Of a stretch of DNA of 64,000 nt, positions 9,328 through 20,007 are shown piece by piece (the first letter of the stretch is position 1; every line of letters begins with the position of its first letter). The position numbers and the translations under genes are program-made. The notes beneath the pieces were generated by a model that saw nothing but the letters and a program-made list of their open reading frames with translations, made no database searches and had not been told where the DNA came from. Origin of the DNA: Isobaculum melis (GTDB lineage: Bacteria > Bacillota > Bacilli > Lactobacillales > Carnobacteriaceae); contig NZ_FOHA01000003.1 in assembly GCF_900111355.1 (NCBI RefSeq), positions 1 to 64,000 on the forward strand, read 5' to 3'.

Positions 9328-10509
9328 ATGGCAAAAAGAGATTATTATGAAGTGCTTGGTGTTTCAAAAAGTGCCTCTGATGACGAAATCAAAAAAGCCT
9401 ATCGTAAATTATCCAAACAGTATCATCCTGATATTAACCAAGATGCTGGAGCAGAAGATAAATTTAAAGAAATTGCAGAAGCATATGAAGTCTTAAGCGA
9501 TCCACAGAAAAAAGCTGGTTATGATCAATATGGTCATGCAAGTACAGATCCAAACTTTGGCGGCGGAGGCTTCGGTGGTGGCGGCTTTGGCGGCTCATCA
9601 GGTTTTGGCGGTTTCGGTGGCGGCTTTGAAGATATCTTTGAATCATTCTTTGGTGGTGGCGGTGGTCGCTCAGCGAATCCAAATGCACCAAGACAAGGAA
9701 ATGATTTACAATATACAATGAAAATGAAGTTTGAAGAAGCCATTTTTGGTAAAGAGACAACCATTAAATATAATCGTGAAGATACTTGTGGTACGTGTGG
9801 TGGCGATGGTGCAAAACCAGGAACCCATCCAGAAACCTGTCATAAATGTCATGGCTCAGGTTCTTTAAATGTTGAACGCAATACACCACTAGGTCGTGTG
9901 ATGACACGTCAAACCTGTGATGTATGTCATGGAACAGGAAAAGAAATCAAAGAAAAATGTCCAACTTGTCATGGCTCAGGTCATGTTAAAGAAAGTCATA
10001 GCGTCAAAGTAACCGTGCCAGCTGGTGTAGAAGACGGCCAACAAATGCGCTTAAATGGACAAGGAGAAGCCGGAATCAATGGCGGACCACATGGTGATTT
10101 ATATGTCATTTTCAGAGTAGAAGAAAGTGATCTATTTGACCGTGATGGCTCAGAAATATTCTATGAATTGCCAATTAGCTTTGTACAAGCAGCTTTAGGT
10201 GATGAAATAGAAGTCCCAACTGTTCATGGTAAAGTGAAGTTGAAGATTCCAGCAGGTACACAAACTGGGATGACTTTCCGCTTAAAAGGAAAAGGTGCAC
10301 CAAGATTAAGAAGTAGTGCAATGGGCGATCAACATGTCAAAGTACAAATGATTACGCCTAAAAACTTAAGTGAAGCACAAAAAGAAAGCTTACGTAGCTT
10401 TGCGAAAGCAAGTGGCATCACTGTAACAGAACAGAGTGATGGCAATCTTTTTAACAAAGTAAAAGATGCTTTCAATAATGGTAGTAAAAAAGGTAAAAAG
10501 AAAAAATAA
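9328..10509 (+). CDS. dnaJ: Chaperone protein DnaJ (Hsp40)
   Basis: Co-chaperone that delivers substrates to DnaK and stimulates its ATPase. The J domain has the HPD triad (YHPDI, about residue 34). A long Gly/Phe region (about 75-115) follows, then four zinc-binding CxxCxGxG repeats ([32 protein letters not shown]), so this is a type I DnaJ. The C-terminal substrate domain ends in a Lys-rich tail. RBS CAGGAGGG precedes the ATG. It is the last gene of the HrcA-regulated operon. Confidence 0.97.
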   Translation: MAKRDYYEVLGVSKSASDDEIKKAYRKLSKQYHPDINQDAGAEDKFKEIAEAYEVLSDPQKKAGYDQYGHASTDPNFGGGGFGGGGFGGSSGFGGFGGGFEDIFESFFGGGGGRSANPNAPRQGNDLQYTMKMKFEEAIFGKETTIKYNREDTCGTCGGDGAKPGTHPETCHKCHGSGSLNVERNTPLGRVMTRQTCDVCHGTGKEIKEKCPTCHGSGHVKESHSVKVTVPAGVEDGQQMRLNGQGEAGINGGPHGDLYVIFRVEESDLFDRDGSEIFYELPISFVQAALGDEIEVPTVHGKVKLKIPAGTQTGMTFRLKGKGAPRLRSSAMGDQHVKVQMITPKNLSEAQKESLRSFAKASGITVTEQSDGNLFNKVKDAFNNGSKKGKKKK

Positions 10510-10558
10510 CAGATAAAAGTGGCACCTTGTTAAATTGGATTGATAGTGTCACCTATGA

Positions 10559-10598
10559 ACATTGGAGGAAGAAGAAAATTCTTTCTCCAATGTTTTTT
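10559..10598 (+). terminator. Terminator of the dnaK operon
   Basis: Stem ACATTGGAG (10559-10567) with CTCCAATGT (10585-10593), extended by inner AAGAA/TTCTT pairing, followed by TTTTTT. Confidence 0.8.
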
Positions 10599-10699
10599 AT
10601 GTGTATTGAATTTTAAACCTTTCAAACTAAAAACACTATTTCAGATAAGGATTCCATGTTAAGATAGATATAGAAAAAAATGGAAGAGGCGTTGAGAAG

Positions 10700-11647
10700 A
10701 TGAAGTGGATGGAAATAAAACTATTAACAAGTTCGATGGCGGTAGAGGCGGTCTCCAATATCTTTATTGAAGCAGGAGCAAGTGGGGTTTCAATAGAAGA
10801 TAAAATGGACTTAGAGAATGTACCAGACGACGGCTTTGGCGAAATCTGGGAGATTGACCCAGCTGATTATGTAGCAGAAGGTGTGGCAATCAAAGCCTAT
10901 TTTCCTGAAACCATTTTTTTACCAGAAATTTTACCCGCAATGAAACAAAGAATTTTGACCTTAACTACTTTTGGTTTAGACATTGGAAAAAATGAGTTAA
11001 CTATTAGTGAAGTTTCAGAAAGTAGCTGGGCGACAGCTTGGAAAAAATATTATCATCCTGTTAAAGTTTCTCGCTTTTTAACCGTTGTACCTAGCTGGGA
11101 AGACTATACAAAAAAACATGAAGATGAGCGGATTCTTAAGCTAGATCCAGGTATGGCCTTTGGAACGGGGACACACCCAACCACAAGATTATCCTTGCAG
11201 GCCTTAGAGATGGTGCTTACAGGTGGGGAAACAGTCATTGATGTAGGAACTGGTTCAGGTGTATTAAGTATTGCTAGCAAAGCTTTAAATGCAGCACAAG
11301 TCTATGCCTATGATTTAGACGAGGTAGCTGTCAGATCAGCAAAAGAAAATATGAATCTTAATGCATTTGCACAAGATGTATCTGTAGCAGCTAATGATCT
11401 ATTAAATGGGATTACATTAGAAGCAGATGTAGTGGTAGCCAATATCCTTGCTGAAATTATTTTAAAACTCATTGCAGATGCATGGCGTGTGTTAAAGCCA
11501 AATGGTTATTTTGTTACCTCAGGGATTATTGTTGATAAAAAAGCAGAGATTCTTGCTGCCTTAATTGCGCAAGGCTTTCAAATCGACCAAGTGCATCAAA
11601 TGGGTGATTGGATTGCAATCATTGCTAAAAAAGTAGTGGAGGACTAA
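10700..11647 (+). CDS. prmA: Ribosomal protein L11 methyltransferase PrmA
   Basis: Methylates ribosomal protein L11 using S-adenosylmethionine. The 315-residue protein has an N-terminal ferredoxin-like L11-recognition domain and a Rossmann methyltransferase domain with motif I VIDVGTGSGVLSIA (about 178-191), LDPGMAFGTGTHPTT just before it, and motif IV VVANILAEII. Start ATG follows GGAAGAGGCG. It is followed after three bases by rsmE, the usual Firmicute pairing downstream of dnaJ. Confidence 0.95.
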   Translation: MKWMEIKLLTSSMAVEAVSNIFIEAGASGVSIEDKMDLENVPDDGFGEIWEIDPADYVAEGVAIKAYFPETIFLPEILPAMKQRILTLTTFGLDIGKNELTISEVSESSWATAWKKYYHPVKVSRFLTVVPSWEDYTKKHEDERILKLDPGMAFGTGTHPTTRLSLQALEMVLTGGETVIDVGTGSGVLSIASKALNAAQVYAYDLDEVAVRSAKENMNLNAFAQDVSVAANDLLNGITLEADVVVANILAEIILKLIADAWRVLKPNGYFVTSGIIVDKKAEILAALIAQGFQIDQVHQMGDWIAIIAKKVVED

Positions 11648-11650
11648 CAC

Positions 11651-12412
11651 GTGCAACGTTATTTTTTAGAAAAAGAGCTAGCAGAAAATCAGTTACAAGA
11701 AATCGTGATAACAGGAGAGCAGCATCACCATATGAATCGTGTGATGCGCATGAAAGAAGCCACACAAGTCTATTTAGTTTTTCCAAGTGGTCGCAGTATC
11801 ATCGCTGAAATTATCACAATCAACCAAGAGCAAGTTTCCCTTAAGTGGATAGCAGATGAAGTTGCTGAAAAAGAACTACCTATTCAAGTGACCATTGCCA
11901 GTGGCTTACCCAAACAAGATAAACTAGAATTTGTTGTTCAAAAAATAACCGAATTAGGTGCAGCTGCCTTTATTCCTTTTCAAGGGCACTTCTCCATTAC
12001 CAAATGGGACCATAAAAAAGCAACAAAAAAAATCGAGCGTCTGCAAAAAATAGCACTTGAAGCAGCCGAACAATCTCACCGTAGAAAAGTACCAACCATT
12101 TATCCTTTAGCAACTTCAATTGAAGAAATTGCTCAACAAGCAGCAGACTATGATTACTGCTTAGTTGCTTATGAAGAGTCTGCAAAAGAAAATGAACAAG
12201 CTGTGTTTGCTAAAGTGCTTCAGCAGGTTAAACCAGGAGAAAAAATCCTTGTGGTATTTGGCCCAGAAGGAGGACTTGCGCCTAAAGAAATAGAACAATT
12301 AGAGACTGCTGGGTTTCTTTTATGTGGCTTAGGCCCACGGATTTTAAGAACTGAAACAGCACCTCTTTATGTACTATCAGCCATTTCATATGTGACAGAA
12401 TTAAAACAATAG
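11651..12412 (+). CDS. rsmE: 16S rRNA (uracil1498-N3)-methyltransferase RsmE
   Basis: SPOUT-family methyltransferase of 16S rRNA U1498. It starts at GTG three bases after prmA. An N-terminal PUA-like domain (MQRYFLEKEL.., EQHHHMNRVMRM) precedes the knotted SPOUT domain with KLEFVVQKITELG, EAAEQSHRRKVP, VVFGPEGGLAPKEIE and GLGPRILRTETAPLYVLS, the SAM-binding trefoil signature. The 253-residue length is typical. Confidence 0.95.
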   Translation: MQRYFLEKELAENQLQEIVITGEQHHHMNRVMRMKEATQVYLVFPSGRSIIAEIITINQEQVSLKWIADEVAEKELPIQVTIASGLPKQDKLEFVVQKITELGAAAFIPFQGHFSITKWDHKKATKKIERLQKIALEAAEQSHRRKVPTIYPLATSIEEIAQQAADYDYCLVAYEESAKENEQAVFAKVLQQVKPGEKILVVFGPEGGLAPKEIEQLETAGFLLCGLGPRILRTETAPLYVLSAISYVTELKQ

Positions 12413-12524
12413 AATAGAACAAATAAAATGAAGAAGAAATCGTATAAAAAAGCAGAAATTTTGACAGAAATGTGAGCAATCTAAAAAAAGTTTCAAACTA
12501 TTTGCATTTTTTTACAGTTGCTTA

Positions 12525-12553
12525 TTGACTGAAAAACTTTGTTTAGCTATAAT
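12525..12553 (+). promoter_or_regulatory. Promoter of rpsU-yqeY
   Basis: A near-consensus promoter: TTGACT (12525-12530), 17-base spacer, TATAAT (12548-12553). It lies 82 bases upstream of the rpsU start codon. Confidence 0.75.
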
Positions 12554-12634
12554 TATGGTTGAACAATTGTTTTTAGCAATATTTTTTGTTAAAAAACAAG
12601 GTTACAATGAAAGCTCGGAGGGAGGGAATTTAAT

Positions 12635-12811
12635 ATGTCGAAAACAGTCGTTCGCAAAAACGAATCTCTTGATGATGCTCTTCGTCGTTTCAAACGTACC
12701 GTTTCAAAATCTGGTACTTTACAAGAATCACGTAAACGTGAGTTTTATGAAAAACCAAGTGTAAAACGTAAGAAAAAATCTGAGGCAGCTAGAAAACGTA
12801 AGCGTTTCTAA
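12635..12811 (+). CDS. rpsU: 30S ribosomal protein S21
   Basis: A short gene of 58 codons read directly from the sequence. The product begins [20 protein letters not shown] and ends in the very basic tail ARKRKRF, the standard bacterial S21 pattern. The ribosome site GGAGGGAGGG stands at 12617-12626. S21 sits on the 30S platform near the anti-Shine-Dalgarno end of 16S rRNA. The yqeY gene follows after 23 bases, the usual Firmicute arrangement. Confidence 0.97.
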   Translation: MSKTVVRKNESLDDALRRFKRTVSKSGTLQESRKREFYEKPSVKRKKKSEAARKRKRF

Positions 12812-12834
12812 GCTTCAACTAGAAGGTGAAGATA

Positions 12835-13281
12835 ATGACACTTCTAACTACACTAAATGAAGATATTAAAACAGCCATGAAAGCTAAGGATAAAGAAACT
12901 CTTTCTGTTATTCGTATGCTAAAGGCTGCTTTACAAAATGAGCAAATTAATATTGGAAAAGAATTGTCTTCTGAAGAAGAACTCACAATTTTATCCCGTG
13001 AAATGAAGCAAAGACGTGATTCTCTTGCAGAATTTTTAAATGCAGATCGTCAAGATTTGGTTGAAAAGGTTCAAGGAGAAATCGCAATTGTGGAAAAATA
13101 TTTACCTGCTCAATTATCTGAAGAAGAGATTAAAGAAATAGTTTCCCAAGCAATTGCAAAAGTATCTGCATCTAGTATGAAAGATATTGGCGCTGTGATG
13201 GGTGCTGTAATGCCTCAAACAAAAGGCAAAGCAGATGGCAATCAAGTCAATAAAATTGTGAGAGAACTATTAAATTCTTAA
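12835..13281 (+). CDS. yqeY: GatB/YqeY domain-containing protein YqeY
   Basis: A 148-residue helical protein homologous to the C-terminal tRNA-binding tail of GatB. The start ATG at 12835 follows AGAAGGTG; an upstream in-frame GTG overlaps that site and is less likely. Visible signatures are LNEDIKTAMKAKDKETLSVIRMLKAALQ split across the N-terminus, YLPAQLSEEEI and GAVMGAVMPQTKGKADG. It is cotranscribed with rpsU. The exact cellular role is not established; a tRNA amidotransferase-related function is only suggested by homology. Confidence 0.93.
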   Translation: MTLLTTLNEDIKTAMKAKDKETLSVIRMLKAALQNEQINIGKELSSEEELTILSREMKQRRDSLAEFLNADRQDLVEKVQGEIAIVEKYLPAQLSEEEIKEIVSQAIAKVSASSMKDIGAVMGAVMPQTKGKADGNQVNKIVRELLNS

Positions 13282-13285
13282 TAAT

Positions 13286-13328
13286 AAGCACAGACCTTTT
13301 GAAAAAGAGGACTGTGCTTTTTTATTTT
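13286..13328 (+). terminator. Terminator after yqeY
   Basis: Stem AAGCACAG..CCTTTT with AAAGAGG..CTGTGCTT, followed by TTTTTT, directly after the yqeY stop. The following 200 bases to phoH hold no gene; a TATGAT at 13487-13492 is a possible -10 for phoH. Confidence 0.85.
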
Positions 13329-13537
13329 TTAAAATAGATGGATAATCAAAAATAAACCTTACTTAACAAACAAAAAAACGAAATTGTAGGTACATCAGAA
13401 TAGCATACAAGTGTTTGATGCAGAGAAAAAATGAAATAGTAGATGTTCCTTTGATAACATCTCTTCTTTTTATAGGAAAAATATGCTATGATTTAATGGA
13501 ATAAATGCACAAAAAAAGTGAAGGTCGTGGTGATTTT

Positions 13538-14509
13538 TTGAAACAAGAAATAACTATAGAAATGCACCTACAAGACGCAAACGAAGCAGCAGCTTTATTT
13601 GGTGCTCAAGATAAACATTTAACCTTATTAGAAGAAGCTATGTCTGTTGCTATTCGAAGTCGTGGTGATCAATTGGAAATTATTGGTGAGGAAGAACAAG
13701 TGCACAAGGTAAAACAACTGATTAGCCAATTACAACTTTTGTTACGAAAAGGGATTAAAATTAGTGCACCAGACATTGTGAGTGCGATAAAAATGTCTGA
13801 ACGAGGGACTTTAGAGTATTTTGTTGATTTATATGATGAAGAAATTGCAAAAGATAAAGAAGGCAAAGCCATTCGCGTCAAAAACTTTGGGCAAAGACAA
13901 TATGTGCAAGCTGTTCGTAAAAATGATATTGTTTTTGGAATTGGCCCAGCAGGAACAGGTAAAACGTTCTTAGCCGTTGTGATGGCTGTAGCCGCTTTAA
14001 AAAAAGGTGAAGTTCAAAAGATTATTTTGACTAGACCAGCAGTTGAAGCAGGTGAAAGCTTAGGCTTTTTACCAGGTGATTTAAAAGAAAAAGTCGACCC
14101 TTATTTACGACCTGTCTATGATGCACTCTATCAAGTTTTTGGTTCAGAGCATACAACAAGGCTAATGGATCGTGGAGTGATTGAAATTGCACCACTTGCT
14201 TATATGCGTGGTAGAACATTAGAAAATGCTTTTGTGATTTTAGATGAAGCACAAAACACCACCATTGCTCAAATGAAAATGTTTTTAACCAGACTAGGCT
14301 TTGGTTCAAAAATGATTGTGAATGGAGATAAAACACAAATTGATTTACAAAGAGGTGCGATGAGTGGCTTAGTCCATGCAGAACGAACCTTGCAAAATAT
14401 TAAAAATATTGCTTTTGTTGAATTTGATGCAAGTGATGTTGTAAGGCATCCTGTTGTAGCAAGTATCATTGAAGCCTATGCTAATGAAGATAACATAAGT
14501 AAATCCTGA
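13538..14509 (+). CDS. phoH: PhoH family P-loop ATPase
   Basis: Cytoplasmic ATPase of the PhoH family, linked to RNA metabolism in many bacteria. I chose the TTG at 13538 (323 residues), preceded by GTGGTG, over the in-frame ATG at 13505, which lacks a ribosome site and would add an unusual leader. An N-terminal KH-like region (about 5-75) is followed by the PhoH domain with Walker A GIGPAGTGKTFLA and Walker B VILDEAQNTT, and NGDKTQIDL near the end. It opens the phoH-pgpH-ybeY-dgkA-cdd-era cluster. Confidence 0.94.
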   Translation: MKQEITIEMHLQDANEAAALFGAQDKHLTLLEEAMSVAIRSRGDQLEIIGEEEQVHKVKQLISQLQLLLRKGIKISAPDIVSAIKMSERGTLEYFVDLYDEEIAKDKEGKAIRVKNFGQRQYVQAVRKNDIVFGIGPAGTGKTFLAVVMAVAALKKGEVQKIILTRPAVEAGESLGFLPGDLKEKVDPYLRPVYDALYQVFGSEHTTRLMDRGVIEIAPLAYMRGRTLENAFVILDEAQNTTIAQMKMFLTRLGFGSKMIVNGDKTQIDLQRGAMSGLVHAERTLQNIKNIAFVEFDASDVVRHPVVASIIEAYANEDNISKS

Positions 14510-14529
14510 TAAAAGTAAGAGGTGGAAAA

Positions 14530-16707
14530 ATGAATCGTTTTTTAGAACGCATACAACAAAAATTAGGAAAGCTATATACTCCCATTGTGATGCTCCTCTT
14601 TTCACTTTTGCTTTTTCTTATTGCCTATCCAAGTGTTCGGCCTAAAACCTTAGATGTAGAGCTTTACCATGTTGCAAAAGAAACCATTCGCGCAACAGCA
14701 ACAGTTGAGGATAAAGAGAAAACGGAGGAAGCAAGAAAACTAGCAGCGGAAGCTGTATCTCCTGTTTTCCATTATTATCCAGAATTTGTGAAGTCACAGA
14801 CCTCTAAAGTCGAAGTGCTATTTGTGACAATTGATGAAATCAATACAGCATCTGAAAAGCTGTATCAAGAAAAAATCAAAGAAGCAGAAAAAAATGGTGA
14901 AACCACCATGCCGGCAAAACCGACTTCTAAAGAGAAAGCAGCAAGTCTGAAAGAAAAATTAGCAACCAATACCAACGTTGCCAGTACTTTTGGATCTAAT
15001 TTACCTGACTGGAGTTTAATTCAGCTCTTTGATAGTGATGCGACAACTTTAAAAAATATCAAAGCGACAAGTATTGATATTATTAATGAAGCCATGAAGT
15101 CACAAATTTCTGAGGATGAACTAACAAAAGAAAAGCAAAAAGCTAAAGATAAATTAGATTTTAGTGATTTGTCTGTTCAAAATCAAAAAGTAGCAAACTT
15201 ATTAATTGATAATGGCATTATTCCAAATAATGTATTAGATGAAGATGCCACAGAAGTTTCTCGAGCAGAAGCCAAAAATAAAGTACAACCAACAATGATT
15301 TTACAAGGTCAAGTCCTTGTTCAAGAAGGTCATATTGTGGATAATAATACGTATCGACAAATTGAATTAGTTGGTCTATTAGATAAAAAAATGTCTTATC
15401 AACCAGCTTATGGCTTGATTATTTTACTAGTGATGCAAGCGATTATTTTAGTTTTTGATACCATTCAAAAGAAACGTTCTTCGCTTAGCGAAGGTAGAGA
15501 TATGACACTTTATGGTGTTTTAGTCGTTTTATCTGCTATTGTCATGAAATCACTCGAGCTGATTCAAAGCTCTGGTGCAAGCAATGTTTCGATGATTTAT
15601 CCAGCAGCCATGACACCATTATTACTCACACTCTTTATTTCAAGACGATATGGTATTATTAGTAATGGCTTTTTAGCAGCTTATTCACTATTTATCTTTA
15701 TGTCTGATACTGGAAGTGGCTTTGGTGTTGTGATGGCACTCTATTATGCCTTAAGTGGGATGATAGGCGCTATTGTTGCTAAAACACGTGTTAATAAACA
15801 ACTTTTATTTATGGGAATCTGGTTGGCAGCCTTTAATTTAGGCTTTATGTTGATGATTAATTTTTATCAAAATACCAATTTATTAACGACAGATGTCTTA
15901 TTTTTACTGATTTATGGAGTGGTTGGTGGCCTCATGTCCTTTGTAATGGCCTTAGCGATTATGCCATTTATTGACTTAGCTTTTGAACCAAATGCTGTCT
16001 TAAAAATGACAGAATTATCCAATCCAAATCAGCCTTTACTAAAAAGAATTCTAACCGAAGCACCAGGAACCTATCACCACAGTATTATGGTAGCGAATTT
16101 AAGTGCCAATGCCGTACAGGAAATTGGTGGAGATTCTGTTTTCGCAAGGGTTGCTTGCTATTATCATGATGTAGGAAAGCTGATGAATCCCATGTTCTTT
16201 GTAGAAAACTTACCAAGTGGCATGGTTTCTCCTCATGAACAGCTAACACCAGAACAAAGTCGTGATATGATTTTATCCCATGTTTCAGAAGGGGTCAGAA
16301 TTTTAACTGAGGAAGGCTTACCTCAAACGATTATTGATATTTGTGCCCAACATCATGGGACAACCTTAATGCGTTTTTTCTATATTAAAGCAAAAGAGCA
16401 AAATGATGCTGTTACAGAAGAAGAATTCCGTTATCCAGGACCAAAACCTCAAACGAAAGAAGCAGTGGTCATCAATATTGCGGATAGCGCCGAAGCTGCT
16501 GCAAGAGCAATGTCACATCCAAGCTTAGAAGAAATAGAAAACTTAGTTTATGGGATTATTAAAAGTAGAGTAGCAGATGGTCAATTTAATGAATCAGATA
16601 TTACATTAAAAGAGCTTGATAAAATTGCTGTTTCAATTATTAATGGTTTAAATGGTACTTTCCATTCAAGAATTAAATACCCTAAATTAGAAAAAAATAA
16701 TGAGTAA
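14530..16707 (+). CDS. pgpH: Cyclic-di-AMP phosphodiesterase PgpH (7TMR-HD family, YqfF)
   Basis: Membrane-bound HD-domain phosphodiesterase that hydrolyses c-di-AMP in Listeria and related bacteria. One N-terminal membrane span (about 20-40) leads to a large extracellular 7TMR-HDED region (about 45-270), then seven membrane spans (about 290-490), then a cytoplasmic HD domain with TYHHSIMVANLSANAV, YYHDVGKLMNP and CAQHHGTTL, giving the catalytic His and Asp residues. The 725-residue length is usual. RBS AGAGGTGG. It lies between phoH and ybeY, its conserved place. Confidence 0.95.
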   Translation: MNRFLERIQQKLGKLYTPIVMLLFSLLLFLIAYPSVRPKTLDVELYHVAKETIRATATVEDKEKTEEARKLAAEAVSPVFHYYPEFVKSQTSKVEVLFVTIDEINTASEKLYQEKIKEAEKNGETTMPAKPTSKEKAASLKEKLATNTNVASTFGSNLPDWSLIQLFDSDATTLKNIKATSIDIINEAMKSQISEDELTKEKQKAKDKLDFSDLSVQNQKVANLLIDNGIIPNNVLDEDATEVSRAEAKNKVQPTMILQGQVLVQEGHIVDNNTYRQIELVGLLDKKMSYQPAYGLIILLVMQAIILVFDTIQKKRSSLSEGRDMTLYGVLVVLSAIVMKSLELIQSSGASNVSMIYPAAMTPLLLTLFISRRYGIISNGFLAAYSLFIFMSDTGSGFGVVMALYYALSGMIGAIVAKTRVNKQLLFMGIWLAAFNLGFMLMINFYQNTNLLTTDVLFLLIYGVVGGLMSFVMALAIMPFIDLAFEPNAVLKMTELSNPNQPLLKRILTEAPGTYHHSIMVANLSANAVQEIGGDSVFARVACYYHDVGKLMNPMFFVENLPSGMVSPHEQLTPEQSRDMILSHVSEGVRILTEEGLPQTIIDICAQHHGTTLMRFFYIKAKEQNDAVTEEEFRYPGPKPQTKEAVVINIADSAEAAARAMSHPSLEEIENLVYGIIKSRVADGQFNESDITLKELDKIAVSIINGLNGTFHSRIKYPKLEKNNE

Positions 16708-16721
16708 AGGGATGGCAAGAA

Positions 16722-17181
16722 ATGGAACTAGATTTATTTGATGAAACCAATCAATTATCTGAAGAACAAATTAAAATGGTGCAAACCTTATTAGATTTTG
16801 CAGGCGGACATCTTGGCTTAGCTGAGGATACAGAGATGTCTGTGACTTTTGTGAATAATGAAAGAATACAAGAAATTAATCGCACCTATCGTCATAAGGA
16901 TGTTGAAACGGATGTCATTAGTTTTGCCTTAGAAGATGAAGTAGAAGGTGAGATGCAGATTTCTTATGGACTACTCGATGAGCCAATGCCTGTCAATATT
17001 GGAGATATCATTATTTCTATAGAAAAAACCGCAAGCCAAGCAAAAGAATATGGTCATTCCTTTGATCGAGAATTAGGATTTTTAGCCATTCATGGCTTCT
17101 TACATTTAAATGGCTATGATCATATGGATGAACAAGATGAGAAAAAAATGTTTGGTCTGCAGAAAGAGATATTGGATGCCT

Positions 17182-17198
<17 letters not shown>
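16722..17198 (+). CDS. ybeY: Endoribonuclease YbeY (rRNA maturation factor)
   Basis: Metal-dependent single-strand endoribonuclease involved in 16S rRNA 3' maturation and ribosome quality control. The zinc-binding motif HxxxHxxxxxH is present as HGFLHLNGYDH near residue 130, and the conserved TDVISFALED stretch lies in the middle. 158 residues is standard. Its 3' end overlaps the start of dgkA by 17 bases, showing translational coupling. Confidence 0.96.
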
Positions 17199-18887
<1,689 letters not shown>

Positions 18888-18892
18888 ATTGA

Positions 18893-18925
18893 AGTTAAGG
18901 CGTAATGCCTTAGCTTTTTGTTATT
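18893..18925 (+). terminator. Terminator after era
   Basis: Stem AGTTAAGGC with GCCTTAGCT (one G-U pair), five-base loop, followed by TTTTTG. It separates era from recO. Confidence 0.7.
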
Positions 18926-19035
18926 AGGTAATAGGTAGGGCTGTTTTTGATGAATAAACCAACCTTTAAAAGCAATGATAAGTGTTTGTTTATTGCAAAA
19001 CAACAATAATAATATAGTTAATTGGAGGTGAGCGG

Positions 19036-19803
19036 GTGGCGCAATTAGAGCAAGTTGAAGGCATCATATTATCGGTAAGAGATTATAGAGAAAGTGATCG
19101 TTTAGTAAAGATTTTTACTGCAAATGCAGGGAAAAGAATGTTCTTTGTAGCTGGAACAAGAAAACCTAGAAGCCGAATTGCCCCTGCTATCTTATCATTT
19201 ACTAAAGCTACGTATATTGCTGATATCAAGAAAACAGGCCTCTGCTTTTTAAGAGATGCCAAGGAAATCCACTACTACCAGACGATTCAACAAAACATCT
19301 TTTTAAATGCTTATGCTACCTATATTTTAGGATTAGCGGATGCTGCTTTAGAGGACGGAGTTGTTGATGGCAAGCTGTATCACCGAATAGAACGTGTATT
19401 AGAACGTATGGATGATGGGGAAGATCCTGAAATTTTAGTCAATATCTTTGAAATGCAGCTGCTGCCATACTTTGGTGTTGCACCAGCAATGATGGGCTGT
19501 GCGGTCTGTAATGATACAACTGGACACTTTGATTTTTCAATGCGATATCAGGGGATTCTCTGTGAAAAACATTGGGATAAAGACCCTTATCGGATGCATG
19601 CATCTGAAAGAGCTGTCTACTTACTACGACTTTTTTCTGCAGTTGATATTGATAAAATTGGTCAGATATCAGTGAAGAAAGAAACCAAACAAGAAATAAG
19701 GAAAATTCTTGATTTGATTTATACTGAAATGGTAGGTATTCATTTAAAGAGTAAAAGTTTTATTGATAAAATGGAAAATACTAACTTTTTTAAAGAAATT
19801 TGA
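19036..19803 (+). CDS. recO: DNA repair protein RecO
   Basis: Recombination mediator that loads RecA with RecR. GTG start after a strong GGAGGTGA site. The N-terminal OB fold (EGIILSVRDYRESDRLVKIFT) and the zinc-binding C-terminal part (CAVCND..GHFDFSMRYQGILCEKH, about 155-180) are recognisable. 255 residues is typical. In relatives recO is usually followed closely by glyQ; here a surface-protein block of about 3.6 kb intervenes. Confidence 0.95.
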   Translation: MAQLEQVEGIILSVRDYRESDRLVKIFTANAGKRMFFVAGTRKPRSRIAPAILSFTKATYIADIKKTGLCFLRDAKEIHYYQTIQQNIFLNAYATYILGLADAALEDGVVDGKLYHRIERVLERMDDGEDPEILVNIFEMQLLPYFGVAPAMMGCAVCNDTTGHFDFSMRYQGILCEKHWDKDPYRMHASERAVYLLRLFSAVDIDKIGQISVKKETKQEIRKILDLIYTEMVGIHLKSKSFIDKMENTNFFKEI

Positions 19804-19926
19804 CTGCGATCATTTTTCTTTTTTTTTATCTTTTTAAGAAACGAGTCAATCATTGATAAATAATGAAATCCTTTTGATTGGTGTCACAAAATGTTCACAT
19901 TTTATGTAAACAAAAATTAAGCGTTA

Positions 19927-19985
19927 TTGCTTTTTTAAACTATATAATTATATAATTAATTTTGTATCAATAAAGATACAAAATT
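19927..19985 (+). promoter_or_regulatory. Promoter and perfect inverted repeat at the start of the first surface-protein transcript
   Basis: A promoter reads TTGCTT (19927-19932), 18-base spacer, TATAAT (19951-19956). A perfect inverted repeat, AATTTTGTATC-AATAAA-GATACAAAATT, occupies 19958-19985, over the predicted transcription start and just before the AGGAGG ribosome site. A similar repeat stands at the same place in the paralogue (21445-21469). It may be an operator or a protective 5' mRNA hairpin. Confidence 0.6.
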
Positions 19986-20007
19986 GTTCTAGGAGGAATA
20001 GTTACAT

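Noticed and set aside
9521-9764. Gly/Pro-rich frames on both strands within dnaJ
   Set aside because: They are shadows of the low-complexity Gly/Phe region of DnaJ.
12525-12764. 79-codon plus-strand frame over rpsU
   Set aside because: It overlaps rpsU in another frame. The rpsU product is an unmistakable S21 with a strong ribosome site.
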